Source: Salipiger pentaromativorans (lineage in GTDB: Bacteria; Pseudomonadota; Alphaproteobacteria; Rhodobacterales; Rhodobacteraceae). Taken from it: a stretch of DNA of 64,000 nt. The first letter of the stretch is position 1. Every line of letters begins with the position of its first letter. Location: assembly GCF_024721115.1 (NCBI RefSeq), contig NZ_JAMDHK010000013.1, positions 79,410 to 143,409 of the forward strand, written 5' to 3'. Made by a program: the position numbers and the translations under genes. Shown here in pieces: positions 41,234 to 50,229 of this stretch. The notes beneath the pieces were generated by a model. The model searched no databases. It saw nothing but the letters and a program-made list of their open reading frames with translations, and had not been told where the DNA came from.

Positions 41234-42358
41234 TCAGGCGTTGGTCAGGATCTCGACGAACTCGTTGCGGATCGGGTCGAAGAAGGGCGTCGAGGCCTGC
41301 CACCACCACATGTTGCCCAGAACGCTCTCGGTATAGACCTCGTTGAACTGGCGCTTGAACTCTTCGCTGGCGAAGTCGGCCGCACCGACCACGGCGGAGT
41401 TGTAGCCGGTGTTGTTGGCGAACATGCCGCCCACTTCCGGCGTCAGCATGAAGTTGACGAAGGCCACCGCCTGCTCGGGGTTCGGCGCGCCGCGCAGGAT
41501 GCCCATGGTGTCCATCCAGGTGATGATGCCTTCCTTGGGGGCGCGATAGACGTAATCGGGGTTCTCACGGTTCAGCAGCAGGCCGGTGGTGTCCCAGGTC
41601 TGGCCGATGACGCAGCCCGCGTCCTTGAAGGCGGCGGTCGCCTCGGTGGCGTTGTTCCAGAAGGCGCCGATGTTTTCCTTATGCGCCAGGATCCACTGGG
41701 TGATGGCGCCCCAGACGCGGCGGGCGTCGTCCTCGGATTTGTAGACGTCGAGCATGCGGTTCGACGGCACCTCGCCGGTGGCGTCGAGGTAGAGACCCGC
41801 GCCCATGATCACCGATTTCTGGCGGAAGGAGGCCGCGCCCTTGGCCGCCTCTTGCGTGAAGAGGTCGCCAAAGGACAGGTCGGCGTCCGAGATCGGCAGC
41901 TTGGCGCGGTTCAGCGTGATGCCCTCGGTGCCCCAGTCATGCGGCAGCAGGATCTGCTTGCCCGCGTGGCTGGCGCCAAGCGCGACGCTGTCGCGCAGGA
42001 AGCTGGGATAGATCGCATCCATGTTCACGGTCTCGGGGACCGGCGCGAAATAGCTGTCGCCATTCTCGTCAAGATAGTTCACCGCGGTGTCGATGGAGGG
42101 GAAGACCACGTCGAAATCGCCGCCATTCGAGGCGCGCACGATGGATTGCGCCTCGTCGTTCGAGCCGAAGGTGGTCAGCTCGAGCTTGATGCCGGTGTCG
42201 GCCTCGAATTTCTCGGCGATGTTCGGCTGAACGTAATCCTGCCAGGCAAGAACCTTGACGCTGCCCGAGGCGGCCAGCGCGTCATGGGCACGCAGGACGA
42301 CGGGGGCGGCCACCGCGGTGGCGGTGAGCTGCAGGGCGGAACGGCGGGTGAGCTTCAT
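41234..42358 (-). CDS. Spermidine/putrescine-type ABC transporter substrate-binding protein (PotD-like)
   Basis: 374-residue periplasmic binding protein. The signal MKLTRRSALQLTATAVAAPV has a twin-arginine-like start. The mature part begins SGSVKVLAWQDYVQPN, a typical PotD beginning. TFGSNDEAQSIV and DVVFPSIDTAV are conserved ligand-cleft regions, with aromatic and acidic residues later (MWWWQAS). First gene of the transporter operon; the 139-base gap to the ATPase may carry differential processing. The ATG at 42358 is taken over an upstream ATG 7 codons earlier. Confidence 0.9.
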   Translation of the reverse strand: MKLTRRSALQLTATAVAAPVVLRAHDALAASGSVKVLAWQDYVQPNIAEKFEADTGIKLELTTFGSNDEAQSIVRASNGGDFDVVFPSIDTAVNYLDENGDSYFAPVPETVNMDAIYPSFLRDSVALGASHAGKQILLPHDWGTEGITLNRAKLPISDADLSFGDLFTQEAAKGAASFRQKSVIMGAGLYLDATGEVPSNRMLDVYKSEDDARRVWGAITQWILAHKENIGAFWNNATEATAAFKDAGCVIGQTWDTTGLLLNRENPDYVYRAPKEGIITWMDTMGILRGAPNPEQAVAFVNFMLTPEVGGMFANNTGYNSAVVGAADFASEEFKRQFNEVYTESVLGNMWWWQASTPFFDPIRNEFVEILTNA

Positions 42359-42851
42359 GGGAGATCCCTTTTTCTGCAAGATCGGGCGCCGCGCGCCCGG
42401 ATGGATCGCCGGTTAGCCCCGCCGCGACACAGGGAGATGACGCTTTTGTAAGAGCTTTGTGACGCACGCCACCCTGCCCCGACGTCGCCTCCGCCGCCCC
42501 GCCCCTGCAGGCCGCCCTCCAGCCCTCCCAACACCGGATCGCCCCCCCTCCACGCCACCCCGGCACCCGCCCATCCCCTGCAAGCATGTCTCGTCCCATC
42601 GGTGCCCGCGACCCGCTCCTCTCTCCGCCCATGCTCTCGCATCTCCTCCAGATGCCTTCCTCTCTCCTCCCCCAATCCCCTCACCTCTCCGCCCCCGCGC
42701 CCCCTCCTGTGCTTCTTCTCTTTCCAAATACGCCCGCCGGAGGCGATCCCGCCCCTCTCCGCCCGCGCGGCGTCCCGGCAAAGGCGCTCCCGCTCTGGCC
42801 TCCGGCCGCGTTCCGGGGCATGACAGGCGCAACCGCTCCCGGAGATCCCCG
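42359..42851. other. Gene-free stretch with strong pyrimidine bias
   Basis: 493 bases between the divergent potD-like and SMR genes. The plus strand from about 42470 to 42760 is mostly C and T. Frames on both strands are low in complexity (Arg/Gly or Pro/Ser) and carry no family motif. A copy of the dispersed motif (TTCTTCTCTTTCC then AAATACGC, 42713-42733), followed by CCGCCGGAGGCG, is the only recognisable item. No guanidine riboswitch motif was seen ahead of the SMR gene. Confidence 0.5.
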
Positions 42852-43181
42852 ATGCCCTATCTCGTCCTCGCCCTCGCCGTGCTGGCGGAAACCATCGGCA
42901 CCGCCGCGCTTCAGGCCAGCCAGCAGTTCACCCGCCCGCTGCCCTCGGCGCTTGTGGTGGTCTCCTACGCGCTGGCCTTCTGGCTGCTCTCCATCGTGCT
43001 CAAGAGCTTTCCCGTGGGGGTCGCCTATGCGCTCTGGTCGGGGTTGGGCATCGTCTTCATCGCGGTGATCGGCCTTGTCGCCTTCGGCCAGCGGCTCGAC
43101 CTGCCCGCAATGCTCGGCATCGGGCTGATCCTTGCCGGCATCCTGGTCATCAACCTGTTTTCCGGCACCGCCGGGCATTAA
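42852..43181 (+). CDS. Small multidrug resistance (SMR) family protein
   Basis: 109-residue protein with four membrane spans. The start MPYLVLALAVLAETIGTAAL places the essential Glu (residue 14) in the first span. SYALAFWLLSIVLKSFPVGVAYALWSG is the family signature across spans 2 and 3. Relatives export quaternary ammonium compounds or guanidinium; the second group is common and the substrate here is unknown. The single gene is preceded by a long gene-free stretch. Confidence 0.9.
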   Translation: MPYLVLALAVLAETIGTAALQASQQFTRPLPSALVVVSYALAFWLLSIVLKSFPVGVAYALWSGLGIVFIAVIGLVAFGQRLDLPAMLGIGLILAGILVINLFSGTAGH

Positions 43182-43245
43182 GGGTCTGGCCTTTTCCGGC
43201 GCGCCCCGCTAGGCGGTCGCGCAACGTTTCCGAAAAGGCTGACCC

Positions 43246-45066
43246 ATGGACCTGCGCAACATCGCGATCATCGCCCACGTGGACCACGGCAAGACCACGC
43301 TTGTCGACGAACTCCTGAAACAATCGGGCGCCTTCCGCGAGAACCAGGCCGTGGCCGAACGCGCCATGGACAGCAACGATCTGGAGCGCGAACGCGGCAT
43401 CACGATCTTTGCCAAGCCGACCTCGGTCGAGTGGAAGGGCACGCGGATCAATATCGTCGACACCCCCGGCCACGCCGATTTCGGCGGCGAGGTCGAGCGC
43501 ATCCTGTCGATGGTCGATGGCGTGGTGCTGCTGGTGGACGCCGCCGAAGGCCCGATGCCGCAGACCAAATTCGTGACCTCCAAGGCGCTCGCCCTCGGCC
43601 TGCGCCCCATCGTGGTGCTGAACAAGGTCGATAAGCCCGATGCCGAGCCCGACCGCGCGCTCGACGAGTGTTTCGACCTCTTCGCCTCGCTCGATGCCGA
43701 CGAGGACCAGCTCGATTTCCCGCATATGTATGCCTCGGGCCGCAACGGCTGGGCCGATGCCGAGCTCGACGGGCCGCGCAAGGATCTCTCGGCGCTGTTC
43801 AACCTGATCGTGAACCACGTCCCCGCGCCCAAGCAGATCAAGCATCAGGACGAGGATTTCCGGATGCTCGCCACCACGCTGGGCTCGGACCCGTTCGTGG
43901 GCCGTCTGCTCACCGGCCGGATCGAGACCGGCAAGGTCAAGGTCGGCCAGACGGTGCAGGCGATCAGCCGCATCGGCCAGAAGATCGAACAGTTCCGCGT
44001 GACCCGCGTGCAGGCGTTCCGCGGTCTCGCCCAGGCCGATATCGACGAGGGCCTCGCCGGCGACATCGTCAGCCTCGCCGGCATGAGCAAGGCCACCGTC
44101 GCCGACACGATCTGCGCGCTCGCGGTCGACGAGCCGCTCGACGCCCAGCCCATCGACCCGCCGACCATCACCGTGACCTTCGGCATCAACGACAGCCCGC
44201 TTGCCGGCCGCGACGGCAAGAAGGTGCAGTCGCGCGTCATCCGCGACCGGCTGATGAAAGAGGCCGAGGGCAATGTCGCGATCAAGATCAAGGACACCCC
44301 GGGCGGCGAGGCCTTCGAGGTCTCGGGCCGCGGCGAACTGCAGATGGGCGTGCTGATCGAGAACATGCGCCGCGAGGGCTTCGAGCTCAGCATCTCGCGC
44401 CCGCAGGTCATCATGAAGGAAGAGGACGGCCAGCTCATGGAGCCGGTCGAGGAAGCCACCATCGACGTCGATGACGAATATTCCGGCGCTGTGATCGAAA
44501 AGCTGACCGGCACCCGCAAGGGCGAGCTGGTCGAGATGAAACCCGCCGGCGCCGGCAAGACGCGGATCATCGCGCATGTGCCCTCGCGCGGGCTGATCGG
44601 CTATCACGGCGAATTCCTCACCGACACCCGCGGCACCGGCGTGCTGAACCGCGTGTTCCACGGCTGGACCCCGCATAAGGGCCCGATCGAGGGCCGCCGC
44701 GCCGGCGTGCTGATCTCGATGGAAAACGGCGAGGCGGTGGCCTATGCGCTGTGGAACCTCGAGGATCGCGGCAAGATGTTCATCGGCGCCCAGGCGCCGG
44801 TCTATACCGGCATGATCATCGGCGAACACTCGCGCGACAACGATCTCGAGGTGAACCCGCTGAAGGGCAAGAAGCTCACCAACGTGCGCGCCTCGGGCAC
44901 CGACGAGGCCGTGCGCCTGACCACCCCGGTCACCCTGTCGCTCGAAGAGGCCATCGCCTATATCAACGACGACGAGCTGGTCGAGGTCACCCCCAACGCC
45001 ATCCGGCTGCGCAAGCGCTATCTCGACCCGCATGAACGCAAGCGGATGTCGAAATCGGTGCAGTAA
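43246..45066 (+). CDS. typA: Ribosome-associated GTPase TypA/BipA
   Basis: 606-residue translational GTPase linked to ribosome assembly and stress or cold adaptation. The G domain has P-loop AHVDHGKTT (10-18), DTPGHADF and [11 protein letters not shown]-like domains II, III and V and the BipA-specific C-terminal domain follow ([19 protein letters not shown]). Full length. A strong terminator stands directly behind it. Confidence 0.96.
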   Translation: MDLRNIAIIAHVDHGKTTLVDELLKQSGAFRENQAVAERAMDSNDLERERGITIFAKPTSVEWKGTRINIVDTPGHADFGGEVERILSMVDGVVLLVDAAEGPMPQTKFVTSKALALGLRPIVVLNKVDKPDAEPDRALDECFDLFASLDADEDQLDFPHMYASGRNGWADAELDGPRKDLSALFNLIVNHVPAPKQIKHQDEDFRMLATTLGSDPFVGRLLTGRIETGKVKVGQTVQAISRIGQKIEQFRVTRVQAFRGLAQADIDEGLAGDIVSLAGMSKATVADTICALAVDEPLDAQPIDPPTITVTFGINDSPLAGRDGKKVQSRVIRDRLMKEAEGNVAIKIKDTPGGEAFEVSGRGELQMGVLIENMRREGFELSISRPQVIMKEEDGQLMEPVEEATIDVDDEYSGAVIEKLTGTRKGELVEMKPAGAGKTRIIAHVPSRGLIGYHGEFLTDTRGTGVLNRVFHGWTPHKGPIEGRRAGVLISMENGEAVAYALWNLEDRGKMFIGAQAPVYTGMIIGEHSRDNDLEVNPLKGKKLTNVRASGTDEAVRLTTPVTLSLEEAIAYINDDELVEVTPNAIRLRKRYLDPHERKRMSKSVQ

Positions 45067-45078
45067 GCCCCCCTTCCT

Positions 45079-45126
45079 GACAAGACAAAACGCCCGAGCT
45101 CCCAAGCCCGGGCGTTTTGTCTTGTC
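45079..45126 (+). terminator. Terminator of typA
   Basis: A perfect 18-base inverted repeat (GACAAGACAAAACGCCCG and its complement) has a 12-base loop and TTTT within the descending arm. It starts 12 bases after the stop codon. Confidence 0.8.
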
Positions 45127-45181
45127 GAGATTGCCAGTATCGTCCGGATCCTCCCCCGCGGCGCCCATGGGACCGTCGGGA

Positions 45182-45245
45182 TTTGCGTATTTTGCAAAGA
45201 GAAGAAACACAGGCTGCGTCTTCTTCTCTTTGCAAAATACGCAAA
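45182..45245. repeat. Perfect 25-base inverted repeat of the AAATAC motif
   Basis: TTTGCGTATTTTGCAAAGAG... (45182-45206) is repeated exactly in reverse at 45221-45245, with 14 bases between. The flanks (CCGCGG-GCCC-TG-like) also show loose mirror similarity. It lies between typA (+) and the esterase (-) and may be two head-to-head copies of the dispersed motif. Confidence 0.65.
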
Positions 45246-45300
45246 ATCGGCGCGACACAGGGCGTCCCGCGGCGGCCTCACCGGATGCGGAACAACCGGA

Positions 45301-45966
45301 TCAGAACCCGCATTTATCGCGCAGAAAGGCCAGCGCCACCGACAGCCCGTCGGGCGCGATGCCATGGCCGGTGCCCTTCATGATATGAGCATAGACCTCT
45401 TTCCAGCCCGCCTCCTGCAACGCCTCCGCCGCCTCGGGCAGCGATTGCACCGGCACCACCTCGTCGGCGTCGCCATGCACCAGCAGCACCGGCGGGCGGC
45501 TTTGCACCTCGTCGGCCAGCAGTTCGGGCAGCAGCAGACGGCCGGAAAACGCCACCACCCCCGCGAATTCATCCTCGCGCCGGGGCGCCACATGCAGCGA
45601 CATCATCGTGCCCTGCGAGAAGCCGAAGAGCGCCACCTGTTCGGGCAGCAGATCCTCGTCCACCATCAGCGCGTCGAGAAAGGCGTTCAGATCCTCCACC
45701 GCGCGCGCCATGCCCGCGTCGCGTTCCTCTTCCGAGGAGCCGTCGAGCCAGGGGATCGGGAACCATTGATACCCAAAGGGCGCGCCCACGCAGCTTTCCG
45801 GCGCGTCGGGCGCCACGAACAGCGTATCCGGCAGATGCTCGCCCAGCGGATCGGCGAGCCCCAGAAGGTCGGCCCCGTTGGCGCCATATCCGTGCAGGAA
45901 GACCACACAGGACCGTATCTCACCCGAAACGGGCTCCTTGCGGCCGGTTTGCAGAACGCGGGTCAT
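45301..45966 (-). CDS. Phospholipase/carboxylesterase family alpha/beta hydrolase
   Basis: 221-residue serine esterase. FLHGYGANGADLLGLAD near the N-terminus is the oxyanion-region signature. The nucleophile lies in GFSQGTMMSLH, the acid in LLVHGDADEVVP and the His in KGTGHGIAPDG. The length fits YpfH-type esterases. The ATG at 45966 overlaps the glycosylase stop by 4 bases, so the two are translationally coupled. The substrate is unknown. Confidence 0.9.
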   Translation of the reverse strand: MTRVLQTGRKEPVSGEIRSCVVFLHGYGANGADLLGLADPLGEHLPDTLFVAPDAPESCVGAPFGYQWFPIPWLDGSSEEERDAGMARAVEDLNAFLDALMVDEDLLPEQVALFGFSQGTMMSLHVAPRREDEFAGVVAFSGRLLLPELLADEVQSRPPVLLVHGDADEVVPVQSLPEAAEALQEAGWKEVYAHIMKGTGHGIAPDGLSVALAFLRDKCGF

Positions 45967-46598
45967 GTGATCCCCTCTCGCTGTTTCGCAACATGGTAGT
46001 AGGCCCAGAGCACCCGCGCCGCAACCGATCTCCACGGGCTCCAGGCCTCGGCCATCTCGCGCAGCGTGCGCTCTTTGGGGCGCTCGGGAAGATCGAAGAG
46101 CAGCCGCGCCGCCTCCTGCAAGGCCAGATCGCCCGGCGCGAAGACATCGGCGCGCCCGAGCGAGAACATCGCGTAAATTTCCGCCGTCCAGATGCCGATC
46201 CCTTTCACCGCGACCAGCGTCCTGACCACCTCGGGCGTGGGGGCATGGCGCAGCGCGTCGAAGTCGATCCCGGCCTCGGCCAGCGCACGCGCATAGGCCG
46301 CCTTCTGCCGCGAAAGACCCAGCCCGCGCAGAGCCTCGTCATCGGTGGCGAGAATCGCCTGCGGATGGGTCATGCCCGCCGTCTCGAGCTTGGCCCAGAT
46401 CGCCCGCGCCGAGGCGACGCTCACCTGCTGGCTGACGATGGCCGAAAGCAGCTGCGCAAACCCGTCCGGACGCAGGCGCAGCGGCAGCGGGCCGGTCAGG
46501 TCCATGGCAGTGGCAAAGCGCGGCTCGGCCCCCGCAAGCCAGGCCGCGCCCTCGGCGACGCAGGCGTCGCTTTCGATTATGCGTCCAATCTCAGCCAT
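45963..46598 (-). CDS. DNA-3-methyladenine glycosylase II (AlkA-type)
   Basis: 211-residue base-excision enzyme of the HhH-GPD superfamily. LLSAIVSQQVSVASARAIWAKL is the conserved first helix group. The helix-hairpin-helix VKGIGIWTAEIYAMF is followed by FAPGDLALQEA, with the catalytic Asp. The AlkA N-terminal Ada-like domain is missing, as in many short bacterial forms. The start lies within the cobK end (22-base overlap). It probably removes alkylated purines. Confidence 0.9.
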   Translation of the reverse strand: MAEIGRIIESDACVAEGAAWLAGAEPRFATAMDLTGPLPLRLRPDGFAQLLSAIVSQQVSVASARAIWAKLETAGMTHPQAILATDDEALRGLGLSRQKAAYARALAEAGIDFDALRHAPTPEVVRTLVAVKGIGIWTAEIYAMFSLGRADVFAPGDLALQEAARLLFDLPERPKERTLREMAEAWSPWRSVAARVLWAYYHVAKQREGIT

Positions 46599-47305
46599 TG
46601 CCCTGCCCAGTCCAGCGCCTCGTTTACGGTCGTCACACGCGGCCCGCCGGGCCGGCGCGGACGCGCCAGCAATGCCACCGGCAGACCCAGAGCCCGCGCG
46701 GCGGCCAGCTTTGGCCAGCCGCCGGGGCCGCCTGCGTCATGTACGATCAGCCAGTCGATTTCCAGCCGCCGCAGCAGCCGCGCCTCCTGCGCCACGGTGA
46801 ACGGCCCCTCAGCGGGCAGAAAGCGCCCGCGCCGCAGCGGAAAACCGCCCGTGACACGCGACAACGTGCGCGCATAGACCCGCGCATCGAGATTGCGCAG
46901 CCCGCCCAGCCGCTCGCGCCCGATGGCGGTGAGCACCGTGGCGCCGCGCGGGATCACCTGCGCCGCCTCGGCAGCATGGCGCAGATGCACCCAGCGGTCG
47001 CCCCGCCCTGCCCGCCAGCCGCGCCGCACCAGTTGCAGCCGGGGCAGCCCCAGCGCAGCGCAGGCCCGTTGCGTGGCAAAGGCGGTGGCGGTGTCGCAGG
47101 GATGCGCCGCCTCGATCACGGCGGCGACGCCCTGCGCGGCAAGCCAGTCCTCCGACAGCGGCCCGAGGCTCACCGGCACCGGCCAGCCCCGCCGCGTCCG
47201 GTCGGGTTCGGTCAGACGCACCGCACAGCCCGGCAGCCGCGCCGCAAGCGCGCGCGCCTCGGCCGAGCCGCCGACGATCAGGAAAGAGGTTCGGAGATCC
47301 TTCAT
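46577..47305 (-). CDS. cobK: Precorrin-6A reductase CobK/CbiJ
   Basis: 242-residue enzyme of cobalamin synthesis that reduces precorrin-6A to dihydroprecorrin-6 with NADPH. ILIVGG-type start (FLIVGGSAEARALAARL), EAAHPCDTATAFATQRACAAL, TVLTAIGRERLGGL and IVHDAGGPGGWPKLAAARAL match the family blocks. No other cob gene lies in the window, so it is detached from the pathway cluster. No cobalamin riboswitch was recognised in the 87-base gap ahead of it. Confidence 0.87.
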   Translation of the reverse strand: MKDLRTSFLIVGGSAEARALAARLPGCAVRLTEPDRTRRGWPVPVSLGPLSEDWLAAQGVAAVIEAAHPCDTATAFATQRACAALGLPRLQLVRRGWRAGRGDRWVHLRHAAEAAQVIPRGATVLTAIGRERLGGLRNLDARVYARTLSRVTGGFPLRRGRFLPAEGPFTVAQEARLLRRLEIDWLIVHDAGGPGGWPKLAAARALGLPVALLARPRRPGGPRVTTVNEALDWAGQWLRLDA

Positions 47306-47392
47306 GCCCTCACTCTTAGCCCTCGCGACTGTGCGCTGCCAAACATATTCCCCTCTTGCGATAGATCGCGCTGCGCCCTAGGGCTTGCCCTC

Positions 47393-48607
47393 ATGGATAC
47401 CGTTCAAGACTCCCGCGCCAAGCGCAACGTCGCCGTTCTGGTGATGGCGCAGGCTCTTCTCGGCGCGCAGATGCCGATGATCTTCACCATCGGCGGGCTC
47501 GCCGGGCAATCTCTGGCGAGCAACCCCTGCTTTGCGACGCTGCCGATCTCGCTGATCGTGCTGGGTTCGATGATGGCGGCAACGCCGGTTTCGGCCTTCA
47601 TGCAGCGCTATGGCCGCCGGGCGGGATTCGCGCTTGGCACGCTGGGCGGGGCGCTTGGCGGGGCCGTGGGTGCCTACGGGCTCTATATCGCCTCCTTCCC
47701 GGTTTTCCTGGCGGGCAGCTTCCTGACCGGTATCTATATGTCGGCGCAAGGTTTTTACCGTTTCGCCGCCGCCGATACCGCCTCGGACGCATTCCGTCCC
47801 AAAGCGATCTCCTATGTCATGGCGGGCGGGCTTCTGGCGGCGATCATCGGCCCGCAGCTTGTGAAGCTGACGGCCAATGCTTTCGTGATTCCCTTCCTCG
47901 GCACCTATGCGGTGGTGATCGCGGTGAACCTGGTGGGGTCTTTGCTGTTTCTCTTCCTCGACATCCCCAAACCGCCGGTGCCGGCCCATGATGCGCCCAA
48001 AGGCCGCAGCCGCTGGGAACTGATCACCACGCCGCGCATCGCCGTGGCGGTGATCTGCGCGATGGTGAGCTATGCGCTGATGAACCTGGTGATGACCTCG
48101 ACGCCGCTGGCGGTGGTGGGCTGCGGGTTCGAGACCGGGGATGCGGCCAATGTGGTCACCGCCCATGTTCTGGCGATGTATGTGCCGTCCTTCTTCACCG
48201 GCCACATGATCGCGCGCTACGGGGTCGAAAAGATCGTGGCGCTGGGGCTTTTCATCCTTGCCTGCGCGGGCGGCGTGGCGCTGACCGGGGTGGAGCTGGA
48301 GCAGTTTTTTCTGGCTCTGGTGCTGCTGGGGATCGGCTGGAATTTCGGGTTCATCGGCGCGACCTCGATGCTGGCCGGCGCGCATGAGCCGCATGAGCGC
48401 GGGCGCATGCAGGGGCTGAACGATTTGCTGGTCTTCGGCGGGGTGACGATGGCCTCGCTCGCCTCGGGCGGGCTGATGAACTGCTCGGGCGGCAGCGCAC
48501 AGCAGGGCTGGACGGCGGTCAATATGGCGATGGCACCCTTCCTGGTGCTGGCGGGCGGTGCGCTGATCTGGCTGATCCTCCGGCCGCAGGCGCAAGTGGC
48601 GGAATAA
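47393..48607 (+). CDS. MFS transporter
   Basis: 404-residue membrane protein with about 12 hydrophobic segments. The MFS loop-2 pattern appears as MQRYGRRAGFALG near residue 63, and a central charged loop (PVPAHDAPKGRSRWEL) separates the halves. LVMTSTPLAVVGCG and GIGWNFGFIGATSMLAG are further conserved-looking spans. The substrate is unknown. It is divergent from cobK; a role in cobalt or corrinoid traffic would be speculation. Confidence 0.87.
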   Translation: MDTVQDSRAKRNVAVLVMAQALLGAQMPMIFTIGGLAGQSLASNPCFATLPISLIVLGSMMAATPVSAFMQRYGRRAGFALGTLGGALGGAVGAYGLYIASFPVFLAGSFLTGIYMSAQGFYRFAAADTASDAFRPKAISYVMAGGLLAAIIGPQLVKLTANAFVIPFLGTYAVVIAVNLVGSLLFLFLDIPKPPVPAHDAPKGRSRWELITTPRIAVAVICAMVSYALMNLVMTSTPLAVVGCGFETGDAANVVTAHVLAMYVPSFFTGHMIARYGVEKIVALGLFILACAGGVALTGVELEQFFLALVLLGIGWNFGFIGATSMLAGAHEPHERGRMQGLNDLLVFGGVTMASLASGGLMNCSGGSAQQGWTAVNMAMAPFLVLAGGALIWLILRPQAQVAE

Positions 48608-48696
48608 GGTCTGGCCGTCCGGCTTTCCTCTTTCGGTCAATCCCCGCGCCTATGGTCCGGAACAAGCCCGGCTCATGTTGCGCTTGTTTTGACGCT

Positions 48697-49473
48697 TTAG
48701 ACCCGCCCGCTCAGCGCAGACCACATGAGCCCGGCCCGGCGGTGGAACTCCGAGAGCCGCAGCGCCCCGTCCGCCACCCGCCCCGGCTCCCGCGCCGCCT
48801 GCCGCAGAAGCGGCCCGGCCTGCCAGCCCGCCAGCAGCGCCGCCCGCGCCGGTTTCGGCACCTCGCCGAGCCCCGCCCGCGCTCGCGCCAGCCGCATGAG
48901 CCCGTCCTGTGCCAGCGCCGCCACCGCCTCGGGGCGCCCGTCCACCAGCGGCACGCGGCCCTTGGCCTCCAGCTCCGGCACCGCGCGCAGGAACTGCGCC
49001 AGCCCCGCCGCATAACCCGCATCCAGCGCCACAGCCTTCGGCATGCCGCCCAGAGCGCGGCCCGCCGCCAGCACCAGATGGCCCGAGGTCTCCTCGATAT
49101 AGCGGGTGAAATGCCCGGCGTCCTCAAAGGCGTCGCGGTAGATGTCCCAGCGCCGCGCGCCCACCAGCCGGTCAAGCAGCCCGGCCCCTTCCGCATCCAG
49201 CACCAGCGCCAGCGGCGTCACCACCTCGTGACGCCGGATCACGCCGCCCCCACGGATCTCCTCCAGCGCGTCGCGCCACCATTGCAGCCGCATTTCGGCG
49301 ATCATCGCCTCCTGCGTCAGCCAGGGCGCGCGCGCCACTTCGAGGTTGAAGGCATATAGCGGAAACAGCACCTTGCGCGCCGCGACCGGCGCCGCCATGG
49401 CGGCGGCAAAACGGTCGGCGTCGCCACGTTCCACAAGCCGCGCGCAGGCGATCAGATCGTCATCGAACTCCAT
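48697..49473 (-). CDS. Squalene/phytoene synthase family protein
   Basis: 258-residue protein with the trans-isoprenyl-diphosphate synthase fold. LFPLYAFNLEVARAP and AEMRLQWWRDALEEI resemble family helices. The two DxxxD-type catalytic motifs of true phytoene or squalene synthases are not obvious. It looks closest to the short non-carotenoid branch related to mitochondrial NDUFAF6. No carotenoid genes lie nearby. The start is ATG at 49473. Confidence 0.8.
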   Translation of the reverse strand: MEFDDDLIACARLVERGDADRFAAAMAAPVAARKVLFPLYAFNLEVARAPWLTQEAMIAEMRLQWWRDALEEIRGGGVIRRHEVVTPLALVLDAEGAGLLDRLVGARRWDIYRDAFEDAGHFTRYIEETSGHLVLAAGRALGGMPKAVALDAGYAAGLAQFLRAVPELEAKGRVPLVDGRPEAVAALAQDGLMRLARARAGLGEVPKPARAALLAGWQAGPLLRQAAREPGRVADGALRLSEFHRRAGLMWSALSGRV

Positions 49474-49512
49474 GGCCCGTCCCCTATGCCCGATCCGCGC
49501 CGAAGAAAAGGC

Positions 49513-50229
49513 TCAGCGCGGGCGCGCCAGCACCAGAAGATAGGCGATCCGGTCGGGCGCCTGTTTCCAGAGCGCAATCTCGCGCTCCGATCCCGCCAAG
49601 ACCTCGGCCATGGCCGGGCTTGCCCCCGGACGCAGCGCTTCGATGCGCGCGGAAAGGCTGTCATAATAGGCCTGCCAGGGCGCGCCGGTCAGCAGCCGCG
49701 TGCCGATCACCTCGAACCCCGCCGCCTCGACCTGCGCCAGCACGCCGTCGCAGGTGGTGATCCCCGGCTCCGGCGCCCAGAAATCGCGCACGGCCTGCGG
49801 CTCGTCGCCGCCTTGCAGCGCGCCCTGCGAGAAGGCCACCACGCCCCCCGGCGCCAGCGCCTTGCGCCAGGCTGTCAGCCCCTCGGTCACGCCAAGGAAA
49901 TAGATCGCCCCCGCCGACCAGATGAGATCGTAAGGCCCCGTGAGCGCGGCCATGTCGCCCAGCCGCAGCGTGGCATTCGGCAGACCCGCCAGCCGCGCCT
50001 GCCCGGCGGCCACGAATTCCGGCATCGCCTCGATGCCCTCCACCGCCGCCTCGGGCAGCGCCCGCGCCAGCGTCGCGCAATCCGCGCCCGACCCGGCGCC
50101 CGCGTCGCAGACCCGCAGCGGCCCCGAGAGCCCCAGCCGCTCCAGCGCCCAGAGCACATCCTCGGGCAGCCCCGGCCCCTGCCGCAACAATCCGCTGTAA
50201 AGCGCGATGAATTCCGGTGGCACGCTCAT
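49513..50229 (-). CDS. Class I SAM-dependent methyltransferase
   Basis: 238-residue enzyme. The SAM-binding motif I is RVCDAGAGSGADCATLAR (about 45-62). Motif II (VEGIEAMPEFV) and the post-motif GDMAAL follow. PYDLIWSAGAIYFLG is motif IV. The substrate cannot be assigned. The ATG at 50229 overlaps the cimA stop (TGATG), which argues for co-transcription with cimA; the open frame extends 6 codons upstream but without support. Confidence 0.85.
   Translation of the reverse strand: MSVPPEFIALYSGLLRQGPGLPEDVLWALERLGLSGPLRVCDAGAGSGADCATLARALPEAAVEGIEAMPEFVAAGQARLAGLPNATLRLGDMAALTGPYDLIWSAGAIYFLGVTEGLTAWRKALAPGGVVAFSQGALQGGDEPQAVRDFWAPEPGITTCDGVLAQVEAAGFEVIGTRLLTGAPWQAYYDSLSARIEALRPGASPAMAEVLAGSEREIALWKQAPDRIAYLLVLARPR

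Noticed and set aside
42413..42832. 139-codon Arg/Gly-rich frame in the gene-free stretch
   Set aside because: Low complexity arising from the pyrimidine-rich DNA; no ribosome site or family motif.
42359..42851. Possible guanidine riboswitch ahead of the SMR gene
   Set aside because: No ACGR-loop hairpin pair or ykkC-like conserved segments were seen.
43150..45258. 700-codon frame opposite typA
   Set aside because: Same antisense effect; typA on the other strand carries all GTPase motifs.
47306..47392. Possible cobalamin riboswitch ahead of cobK
   Set aside because: The gap is only 87 bases and lacks B12-box-like sequence.
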